From assembly GCF_000007825.1 (NCBI RefSeq), contig NC_004722.1, positions 2,582,501 through 2,646,500 on the forward strand: 64,000 bases of DNA, written 5' to 3'. Every line of letters begins with the position of its first letter. The first letter of the stretch is position 1. The translations under genes and the position numbers were made by a program. Under the pieces are notes generated by a model. It worked only from the letters and a program-made list of their open reading frames with translations. It did not search any database and was not told the DNA's origin. The DNA is from Bacillus cereus ATCC 14579 (GTDB lineage Bacteria > Bacillota > Bacilli > Bacillales > Bacillaceae_G). Positions 47,595-54,008 of the stretch are shown here, piece after piece.

Positions 47595-48035
47595 TTAATG
47601 ATATCTAAACCAAACAAACCATCCTTTTTCTTTACTTTTTGCTAAAAATATTTGACCTTGGGCTAGGTCAGCTCCAGGTGCTTTTGGGAAGTCTAAACGT
47701 ACAAGCCATGATTTCTCAGCAATTTCTTTACCACAAAAGGTTTTTGCCATTCCAAAATAGTTTTTTTCTTCTTTATTACCAATAGTTTTAGGAAAAGGTT
47801 TTGCAGTTACAACATTCCATTTAGTATACATATCAGGAAAATCATCTATTCCAGTTCCATAAGTTTTGGGTATCAAAGTATTTAATGCTTCAATTACCTC
47901 TTTTCTATCTTTAATGGATGTTTTTTTTAATTCACTTAATACTGGGCATTTTTTGGGTTGTGCGTTAGCTTCAATTATCGGAAAAGAAAATAATAAAATC
48001 ATTATTAAAAAGAATAACCGTTTTATATGAATCAC
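47595..48035 (-). CDS. Secreted protein of unknown function
   Basis: The protein has 146 residues with a clear signal peptide: basic MIHIKRLFF, a hydrophobic core LIMILLFSFPII, and a likely cleavage after ANA. The mature part has two Cys (KCPVLSE and TFCGKEI) and ends GWFVWFRYH. The start is odd. There is no ATG; the only usual start is GTG at 48033-48035, which itself overlaps the purine run GAGAGGTG. No family is recognised. Its terminator seems to be the hairpin at 45127-45157, beyond the intron. Confidence 0.7.
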   Translation of the reverse strand: MIHIKRLFFLIMILLFSFPIIEANAQPKKCPVLSELKKTSIKDRKEVIEALNTLIPKTYGTGIDDFPDMYTKWNVVTAKPFPKTIGNKEEKNYFGMAKTFCGKEIAEKSWLVRLDFPKAPGADLAQGQIFLAKSKEKGWFVWFRYH

Positions 48036-48134
48036 CTCTCAACTATTATTCATCAGGGAGGATATTTTTATGATGATTTGATTGAATACTCCATACATAT
48101 CAAGTCGACATAACGCATCATTATCGGTAGCAAT

Positions 48135-48177
48135 AAAAAAGAGGAATCCTTACTCTCAGAAGGATTCCCCTTTTTTA
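48135..48177. terminator. Terminator-like hairpin upstream of the secreted-protein gene
   Basis: GAGGAATCCTT (48141-48151) pairs with AAGGATTCCCC (48160-48170), with A and T tracts on either side. It lies near the right end of the nested element. Confidence 0.65.
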
Positions 48178-48230
48178 TTTTCTATAAAGCTATTCATCTT
48201 TTTATACATTCCTATTATGGCGCGATTTTA

Positions 48231-48321
48231 GGTTTCTCGTTTGTTACTGGATTAGCCGAAAAACTGTATAAAATCTTGTATACTCTTAGCGTGGTTTTTT
48301 TCCAAAATGCTGGCGGTACCC
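48231..48321 (+). repeat. Right end of the nested element
   Basis: It runs from GGTTTCTCGTTTGTTAC through AAACTGTATAAAATCTTGTA to AAAATGCTGGCGGTACCC. The solo copy at 16824-16920 is its homologue in reverse, and 45082-45118 is an inverted partner of its last 38 bases. Confidence 0.75.
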
Positions 48322-48329
48322 CTACAGAG
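48322..48329 (+). repeat. Right copy of the 8-bp target duplication (CTACAGAG)
   Basis: It is identical to 41098-41105 and directly follows the element end GGCGGTACCC. Confidence 0.85.
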
Positions 48330-49382
48330 AAAGAATTTGAGACATTACAGCTAACTCCACTCGATCAGATTGCTTTTGGTGGATGGGATATACAAAAGGA
48401 TTCATTGATAGAAGTAGTAAAAAAATATGGTATCATTCAGGAATCTATTTTGAAGAAATTTGAAATGCAACTCAATGATGTTCCTATTTGGCAAGCACCA
48501 CTGGCTAATGTAAATGATTTTGTTAAAGGGGTCTATAGTCTGACAGGAGAGCCTGAGAACTTAATGAGCGCAGTGAATCAAATTCAGGCAGACATTAAAG
48601 AATTTAGAAAAAAATATAATCTTGAAAGAATTGTTGTGGTAAATACGGCTTCAACAGAAGAAAAGACAAAAAGTCATTATTTATATCAGTCATTAAAAGC
48701 ATTTGAGACTGGGTTAAGGGAAAATTCACCTGATATTCGACCAGGTATGCTGTATGCATATGCGGCAATGAAATCAAAATGTGCCTATGTAAATTTTACG
48801 CCGAGTGTGACGACTGAGATACCAGCATTACAGGAATTAGCAGAACTGCAGGCTGTTCCGACGGCAGGAAAAGATGGAAGAACAGGTCAGACTTTATATA
48901 AACACGTTTTAGGAAAAATGTTCAAACAACGTGGATTGAATATTGTCGGGTGGTATAGTACGAACATCTTAGGGAATCAAGATGGTGCAGTTTTGGAACA
49001 CCCAACACATTCTTCAACAAAAATTGATTCGAAATCCATTGGGCTAGAACAAATATTAGGGTACAGTCATTTTGATCATAAAGTAAGAATTGATTACTTT
49101 CCTGTCCGAGGAGATAGGAAAGAAGCCTGGGATACCATTGACTTTGAAGGCTGGTTAGGAGAACGAATGACAATGAAAATTAATTGGTTAGGTATTGATT
49201 CGATTTTAGCTGCCCCTCTAATAATTGATCTGTCCCGTTTTATGGAGCATGCACTTAGAGAAGGGAAGGTAGGAATAATGGAACATCTTTCCCTTTTTTT
49301 TAAAGCTCCAATTGGAACAGATGAGTATGCCCTTGATAAGCAATACCAAACGTTATTAGATTATGTTAAACATTTCGAATAA
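48330..49382 (+). pseudogene. Inositol-3-phosphate synthase-like gene, 3' part (codons 42-391)
   Basis: It continues the frame broken at 41105 with KEFETLQLTPLDQIAFGGWD. Family signatures are DGRTGQTLYKHVLGKM, GWYSTNILGNQDG, and DYFPVRGDRKEAWDTIDFEGW. Such enzymes convert glucose 6-phosphate to inositol 3-phosphate with NAD; related members in ebo-type operons act on other sugars. The frame reads back into the repeat end to 48276, but those codons are not native. No ribosome site precedes the native part, so this fragment is probably silent. Confidence 0.88.
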
Positions 49383-49554
49383 AACGATTAATTCCTTTGG
49401 TTCCTTAAAGTTGAAAAGATATCGGAGGTTGAGATCTTTTTCTTGAAATCGAAAATAAAACAATAAGGTTTTTTAACTATTTAACAAATCCTATTTCTAT
49501 AAGATTTACTAGAAGGAAATTATTTTATTAGATAAGAATATCTTAAGTTGAAAA

Positions 49555-49608
49555 ATAAAAAACGTTATCTCTTTAAACATGATAGATTAACCAAGATAAC
49601 GTTTTTTT
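49555..49608. terminator. Terminator between the synthase remnant and the XRE gene
   Basis: AACGTTATCT (49561-49570) pairs with AGATAACGTT (49594-49603), flanked by A and T runs. It suits both convergent genes. Confidence 0.75.
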
Positions 49609-49667
49609 ATAATGGTAGTATTGTAAGTAAATATTTAGAATATGTATCCGAAAATATGTTGCAATCA

Positions 49668-50027
49668 CTACTTATTGCTGTTACTTTCAACGAATTCAGA
49701 GAAATTATAAAGAAACTTTAGGATAAATTGCAATTCATTAACATTTTTTTGATGCAGTAGAGAAGTAATAATACTAAGAGATTCCTCTCTTTGAGGATTA
49801 TCGATTAAATTAACATTACTAAAATTTAACACTTCATCAGGTGAAACCTCTAGGCCAACAGCAATTTTTTGCAGAGTAAGCATGGAAATATTCCTTTCTC
49901 CACGTTCAACACCACCAATGTAAGCTTGTTGCAGATTGATTTGTTCAGCCAATTCTTCTTGTGTCAATCCTCTTTTTTTTCGTAAAAAGCGGATGTTTTC
50001 TCCAACCAATTTTAAGAAATCAGACAA
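49668..50027 (-). CDS. XRE-family transcriptional regulator
   Basis: The protein has 119 residues. A Cro/C1-type HTH occupies about residues 6-62 (FLRKKRGLTQEELAEQINLQQAYIGG..., read in two helices), and a helical C-terminal half is probably for oligomerisation. The frame opens with GTG at 50036, but GAGAGGTG overlaps that codon. A TTG at 50025-50027 has proper spacing and gives the usual N-terminus SDFLKLVGENIRFL. It is the nearest regulator to the HNH/RAMP-like pair upstream; a link is possible but not shown. Confidence 0.82.
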   Translation of the reverse strand: MSDFLKLVGENIRFLRKKRGLTQEELAEQINLQQAYIGGVERGERNISMLTLQKIAVGLEVSPDEVLNFSNVNLIDNPQREESLSIITSLLHQKNVNELQFILKFLYNFSEFVESNSNK

Positions 50028-50036
50028 GTGTATCAC

Positions 50037-50615
50037 CTCTCTATCAGATTAGAGAAGTGTACAAATGAATGTAAGAACACTATAGTGCTTAAAAAACGAA
50101 AAATATAACTTATAAGTATTTTTGTATATTTAATAGATTAGTCTATATGAGAAATAAAACTAATAATAAATGGTACTATGGTCTATTATTTTTAGTTAAT
50201 AAGAGAATCTAATTGTATTCAATAGTGAATTTTACTAAAAATGGCTTATAAAATTATTAAATTACCGTATCAAGCCGTACTATACCAAACGCCACCGAAC
50301 CGAACGCAGCCGGGATGTACCATACCAAGCCTAACCTAATTAAAACGACCTATCTCTTCAGCAATAGGGAGGTCATCTCCTATTGAACAGCTTTAACTGT
50401 TTCGACAAAATCATAATTTTCATTGAATATTCTTGTAATATAAAATTTTTAGTGGTTTTATTTGAATTTTTATTAGAATAAATTAATTTAATTTATATCC
50501 GTATCAAATCGTACCATATATCTAGTTTGGCATAATAAAATAAACTATGTTAATTAAACTATATTTAAATTCCTAAATTATTACTATTTCATTAGGGAAT
50601 ATAAAAGTATTCTGT
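50037..50615. other. Gene-free stretch with a pentamer array
   Basis: It contains the 15-unit pentanucleotide array (50265-50339), a short inverted repeat around 50347-50380 (GACCTATC/GGGAGGTCA region), and a second trace of pentamers near 50497-50530 (CCGTATCAAATCGTACC). No gene is seen. Confidence 0.55.
50265..50339. repeat. Degenerate pentanucleotide array (CCnnA type)
   Basis: It divides without a remainder into 15 five-base units: CCGTA TCAAG CCGTA CTATA, CCAAA CGCCA CCGAA CCGAA, CGCAG CCGGG ATGTA CCATA, and CCAAG CCTAA CCTAA. Eleven units begin CC or CG. Local GC content is much above the AT-rich surroundings. No open frame of note uses it. Confidence 0.6.
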
Positions 50616-50927
50616 TTATCTTTTCAATAGTGATTCTTCTTCCCAAACATATTGACGCCAATCTGCTGTTATAACTCCATCTTTTAAAGCTTTTGCAATC
50701 ATACCGCGATGAAGGCGATCTGAACGTAGAACGTGACAACGTCTGCAAAGTGTACGTAAATTTTGAAGTCTATTGTCCCCATGCAGCCCACTAATTATAT
50801 GGTCTATATGACATTCGCTTAATAAAACTGTCTTTTTGCAACGTATACATTGTTTATTATCTCTCTTCCATATAATTGGTCTTATGTTTTTCCTCCAAGT
50901 TTCATAAGGTGTTCTTTTTTTAGGCAT
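50616..50927 (-). CDS. HNH endonuclease
   Basis: The protein has 103 residues. The HNH beta-beta-alpha metal site is clear: CIRCKKTVLLSECHIDHI, then NLRTLCRRCHVLRSDR. The Cys pairs C-x2-C hold a structural zinc. The ATG at 50927 overlaps the end of the upstream gene by eight bases, after AGGAAAAAG, so the two are coupled. Phage HNH proteins of this size nick DNA or assist packaging; here the partner is a RAMP-like protein. Confidence 0.88.
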   Translation of the reverse strand: MPKKRTPYETWRKNIRPIIWKRDNKQCIRCKKTVLLSECHIDHIISGLHGDNRLQNLRTLCRRCHVLRSDRLHRGMIAKALKDGVITADWRQYVWEEESLLKR

Positions 50928-51513
50928 GTGCTTTTTCCTGAATGATGTTAAAGTCAGTGACATGGAATCGACCAAATCCAACTTTTCTTGCGTCTCCTAA
51001 ACCAGCATACGCACCAGCATCTTGGCAAATAGCTTTCATTTGTTCTCGGCTAATTAAGGTTCCCTCCCATATTATACTGAACTCTGTTTTCCAACCGGAT
51101 GAAATAGCCAGACGATAACGTATATTTTTAACTCCTCTTCTTGAAACAGGGCGTACATCAATATACACATCTCTTTTATCATCCCTTGTTATTTCGCTAA
51201 TAGGTGGAAGAAACCTGTTAATTAATATTTTATTATTTAATACTTGGAGAGTTGAAGATACGTCTGGTTCTAAAGTTCCTCTTCCTTTGGATATAAATTT
51301 TCCTCCTGCGCGTAAACAAGAGAAAATATAAATGGGATCCAAATAAAGTTGTCCTTGTGGTGTTGCTTGAAAAGTTTTTTTCCATTCTTGTGGATTATTT
51401 CCTGGAACTCCCCACTTTTCTTGTTTGGTTATGGGAATAGCCTCTTCGGTAAAGCGATTAAACAAGAGTGGTCTAGTTCCTGAAATTTTCACATTAGCAC
51501 AAATTATTGACAT
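50920..51513 (-). CDS. Phage-type protein with RAMP-like glycine-rich end, unknown function
   Basis: The protein has 197 residues. It starts MSIICANVKISGTRPLLFNR and has a middle region YLDPIYIFSCLRAGGKFISK. The C-terminus AGLGDARKVGFGRFHVTDF resembles the glycine-rich loop plus G-F-G-R-F strand of RAMP/Cas7-like folds. Uncharacterised proteins of this type are common in phage genomes near replication or nuclease genes. No Cas genes or repeats are present. TTAGGAGG precedes the ATG. Function is not known, and the RAMP similarity is an impression from motifs only. Confidence 0.65.
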   Translation of the reverse strand: MSIICANVKISGTRPLLFNRFTEEAIPITKQEKWGVPGNNPQEWKKTFQATPQGQLYLDPIYIFSCLRAGGKFISKGRGTLEPDVSSTLQVLNNKILINRFLPPISEITRDDKRDVYIDVRPVSRRGVKNIRYRLAISSGWKTEFSIIWEGTLISREQMKAICQDAGAYAGLGDARKVGFGRFHVTDFNIIQEKAHA

Positions 51514-51823
51514 TTAATTTACCTCCTAAAATAAAACCTATAAGTATTTATTGTCAAAATTTAATACTTTTAAACATAGGAGTTAATTTTATGGTTAAAA
51601 ATATTAATAGTAAGAAAACAAATCTATTACTTAAATGCTCAAAAGAGCATTTTGTAAACTATTTTTATACATACTGAAAATACCCTACTATCTAATAAAG
51701 TGAAATTTTTGTTAAAAATAATGAGCTCTCAAAACTACTAAATTGTAAATATAAATACACTACAAAATACCTATAAGGGAGCGTATTTTTTATGGGAATT
51801 AAAGTTTTTAGGGGGGCTGAAAG
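51514..51823. other. Divergent intergenic region
   Basis: It is AT-rich and lies between the RAMP-like gene and the Cys-rich helical protein gene. A possible small hairpin GCTCAAAAGAGCATTTTG is at 51636-51653. No ORF or repeat was recognised. A GGGGGGCT ribosome site precedes 51824. Confidence 0.5.
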
Positions 51824-52525
51824 ATGTGGCAAAATGAACAAGGATATTTCAATGGTTATCCTAATTATCAACGTAATTGTTCCAATCCAGCTTGTTTAAA
51901 TCCCTATTGTCGGTGTGGAGAAAGTTGTAGGTGTGATCATAATCATCAATGTCATGGAGGAGGAAATCTTGTTTATACCCAACAGAAAGTTAATTTAAGT
52001 AATTCTATGCGCTCAGTTTGGGAACAACATGTCTATTGGACTAGGATGACGATCATCAGCATAGCTTTTGGTTTACCAGATATAGACGTTGTTACCGCTC
52101 GTCTACTTCGCAATGCTGTAGATATGGGGGATTTATTAAAACCTTATTATGGAAGTGAAATAGCAACAATGTACAACAACTTAATAAGGGATCACCTAGT
52201 AATTGCTGCGGAGCTTGTTAAAGCTGCAAAAGCTGGTAATCAAGAGGCTGCAACGGCTGCTGAGAGAAAATGGTATGTAAATGGAGCAGAAGTTTCCCAA
52301 TTTCTAAATAGAATAAATCCTTTTATTTCAAGAGAAGAATTTCAAAAAATGTTTTTCGAACATCTAGCACTCACTAAATTGGAGGCAGTACTTATGCTCC
52401 AAGGTGATTTTAAATCTAGTATTACTGTATTTGATAAAATTGAAGTAGAAGCTTTACAAATGGCGGACACAATAACGATTGCAATTGTAAAGCAATTCTC
52501 ACAAATGTTTTACAGATATATTTAA
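51824..52525 (+). CDS. Helical protein with Cys/His-rich N-terminus (Bacillus spore-family type)
   Basis: The protein has 233 residues. The first 45 contain seven Cys and several His (CSNPACLNPYCRCGESCRCD, then HNHQCHGG). The remainder is a helix bundle with RDHLVIAAELVKAAKAG and repeated acidic/His positions suited to metal binding. Similar Bacillus proteins are widely but doubtfully labelled acetylglutamate kinase; no kinase motif is visible here. The Cys-rich head suggests crosslinking in a spore layer, which is inferred. Confidence 0.7.
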   Translation: MWQNEQGYFNGYPNYQRNCSNPACLNPYCRCGESCRCDHNHQCHGGGNLVYTQQKVNLSNSMRSVWEQHVYWTRMTIISIAFGLPDIDVVTARLLRNAVDMGDLLKPYYGSEIATMYNNLIRDHLVIAAELVKAAKAGNQEAATAAERKWYVNGAEVSQFLNRINPFISREEFQKMFFEHLALTKLEAVLMLQGDFKSSITVFDKIEVEALQMADTITIAIVKQFSQMFYRYI

Positions 52526-52594
52526 TAGGAGAGACAGGACCCCTAAGTAACACAAGATATTGCCCAAAATACCAAGAGAGAGGGGGAAATGTAA

Positions 52595-53086
52595 TTGAGA
52601 CATGAAATGAACCATATAAACACTATGGGTATATCGTGGCCCTTTGCTGTTGCTATCTTATTTATTTGTGTGCTTCTCATTTGTCATATTATTTATACAC
52701 TTTGGAAGCAACGAAATCGTCTGTACAAATTCAATGAACAATCTAGTATAATCGTTCATTCACTTCCCATGACCTTAGGGATGATTTCTACAATGACAGT
52801 TTGTATAGTTTTTGGATCTATTATGAGCCACAACCTAAGTACGGTCTATGTTTTAGGACTTCTGATGGGTGTTTTTATTAGTGGTATTATCAGTTTTCCA
52901 TTTCAAGATATGATCCTCATATTAAATGGCATTGTTGCAGGAGCTATGGGAGGATTAATGGGTATAATGATTGGTACCATGATACCTCAAACTGGATTAT
53001 ATATCATTATAATATTATTAATGATATTGTTTACAGTCACTTGGTTTACCATAAATCGGCGAATTCGTAGTCAATCTATAGAGTAG
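52595..53086 (+). CDS. Multi-pass membrane protein, unknown function
   Basis: The protein has 163 residues with about five hydrophobic segments (16-35, 52-72, 78-97, 104-126, 131-152). Glycine-rich helices read GIVAGAMGGLMGIMIGT. AGAGGGGG lies nine bases before TTG 52595, which is taken as the start. ATG 52607 is a less well-spaced alternative. The gene follows the Cys-rich protein by 69 bases and may share its transcript. No family name is offered. Confidence 0.7.
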   Translation: MRHEMNHINTMGISWPFAVAILFICVLLICHIIYTLWKQRNRLYKFNEQSSIIVHSLPMTLGMISTMTVCIVFGSIMSHNLSTVYVLGLLMGVFISGIISFPFQDMILILNGIVAGAMGGLMGIMIGTMIPQTGLYIIIILLMILFTVTWFTINRRIRSQSIE

Positions 53087-53366
53087 AGTATGTTCTCTTG
53101 TTTTGAATTATTTTCTTGTTAATCGCAGCATGGACTGTGAAACGCTCTAACAGAGACGATCAGTTTTATACAATGATATTAGAGATAAGAGTCCAATACA
53201 TATTATTAAAATTAAGATGGTTCAAGTGAGAGAAAGGCAGGTGAAATATTGCTTGTCTTTTTTTCTGGCATTTAAAAGGATATAGAAGGGGTGCTTAACA
53301 TACAAAATTTACTTTTTATTTTGGGATACAAGTTTCTCTTATATTAATGGTGATCTGGTTAGAGCT

Positions 53367-53497
53367 GATCATCATCAAGCTAGTATTTTGAAATATCCAC
53401 AAAGCGACAATTTTATTATTTAACAGTTAAATGTGAGAATTTAGCTCGATTTTTTCGTTTTGGGTCATTTTCTTTTCTTAGCTTGATTGTGATGTGG
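53367..53497. repeat. MITE-like copy with IS231-type ends
   Basis: About 130 bp. The left end is GATCATCATCAAGCTAG. The right end, reverse complemented, reads CCACATCACAATCAAGCTAAG. The interior is AT-rich, with TTTTTCGTTTTGGGTCATTT. It is related to the other IS231-end repeats by its ends only. Confidence 0.55.
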
Positions 53498-53519
53498 AAC
53501 TATCAATTTTATAAAGAAC

Positions 53520-53613
53520 TGTCCAACTCAAACAGGAAGATTTTGTAACAAAAATAAAGTACATTACTTAATTTTAACCATGTTTCATTCACGGAAGTGT
53601 CCAATTCAATACC
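53520..53613 (+). repeat. Pair of direct TGTCCAA repeats near the island's right end
   Basis: TGTCCAACTCAAAC (53520-53533) and TGTCCAATTCAATAC (53598-53612) share a TGTCCAAyTCAAwAC pattern. TGTCCA is also part of both terminal repeats. They are candidate recombinase binding sites. Confidence 0.5.
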
Positions 53614-53647
53614 TTAGAGAAACTCAATGTTTTACTAGGTTTGCTCA

Positions 53648-53673
53648 GGTGGACATATTGTAAGGTAGTATAA
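53648..53673 (-). repeat. Right terminal inverted repeat of the island
   Basis: Its reverse complement begins TTATACTACCTTA and contains TGTCCAC, matching the left end at 12 of 13 and 7 of 7 positions, with one base less between. Confidence 0.85.
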
Positions 53674-53679
53674 GTTGCG
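53674..53679 (+). other. Six-base right-junction core (GTTGCG)
   Basis: These six bases lie between the right terminal repeat and the resumed S-component gene. They match neither the target nor the left end. At the left, the terminal repeat touches the target directly. In Tn554-type elements the six-base core brought from the previous site ends up at one junction, which fits. Confidence 0.6.
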
Positions 53680-53998
53680 GGTTATTAGTTCAGGTATTAT
53701 TGGTTTTTCAATGGGGCTTATTCAAAAAAGAGTTGGCTTTAGTGTGAAAAACGGGTCGTTTAACAAGGGGGATATTTCTTATTTAGCAATTACTGGGCTA
53801 GTTGGTATTGTCATCGCTATTATATTTGCTGGGGCATTCGATATTATTGTGATGGGAGAACCATTTGACAAAATTGTTATCCAAGTATTAGGAGCAACAA
53901 TTTCCGATGTCATCGTTTTCTTAGTACTTGGATTGCCACTTACAATTGGTTTGGCGAAATCCAATAAGAAACATACACATTTAAAAATTGAAAAGTAG
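53680..53998 (+). pseudogene. ECF transporter S component (UPF0397), 3' part
   Basis: It continues the gene broken at 5938 with [20 protein letters not shown], through helices in [18 protein letters not shown], to the basic tail [10 protein letters not shown] and TAG at 53996-53998. An ORF with a TTG start exists at 53675, but it has no ribosome site and lacks the first membrane helices. The S component would normally give substrate specificity to the ATPase and EcfT genes that follow; here they are cut off from the SAM riboswitch and promoter. Confidence 0.92.
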
Positions 53999-54008
53999 GG
54001 ATGTTAAC

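Larger units (their letters stand above)
41106..48321. mobile_element. 7.2-kb composite insertion in the inositol-3-phosphate synthase gene
   Basis: The ends are inverted (GGGTATCGCCA left; GGGTACCGCCA right, reverse complemented) and flanked by identical CTACAGAG. The host gene's reading frame is exactly restored by removal. Inside are an IS231-like element, HAD, DUF1572 and GNAT genes, and a second unit (45082-48321) with its own 38-bp inverted ends, a group II intron and a secreted-protein gene. It appears to be built from at least two mobile units; order of assembly is unknown. Confidence 0.85.
5939..53679. mobile_element. 47.7-kb Tn554/RIT-like transposon inserted in the ECF S-component gene
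   Basis: The boundaries come from the split UPF0397 gene: the native sequence resumes in frame when 5938 is joined to 53680. The two ends carry imperfect inverted repeats (5939-5964 and 53648-53673), and there is no target duplication. The left end holds four tightly overlapping genes: three tyrosine recombinases and an HTH/coiled-coil protein. This resembles Tn554 tnpABC and recombinase-in-trio elements. Cargo includes a ThiF/formyltransferase pair, exosporium and germination genes, a 15-kb DUF11 gene, and a nested 7.2-kb element. Tn554 itself is about 6.7 kb, so this one is very large. It may have grown by later insertions. Confidence 0.85.
53087..53679. other. Right end of the island, non-coding
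   Basis: It contains a short hairpin region near 53238-53275, a MITE-like copy (53367-53497), two direct TGTCCAA repeats (53520, 53598), the terminal inverted repeat (53648-53673) and six bases of foreign core (53674-53679). No gene is seen. Confidence 0.7.

Noticed and set aside
48276..48329. Upstream extension of the synthase frame (MYTLSVVFFQNAGG...)
   Set aside because: These codons lie in the repeat end of the nested element. The native gene start is at 40983.
50920..51513. A CRISPR type I/III Cas7 gene
   Set aside because: Only a glycine-rich C-terminal motif is similar. No other cas gene or repeat array lies in the window.
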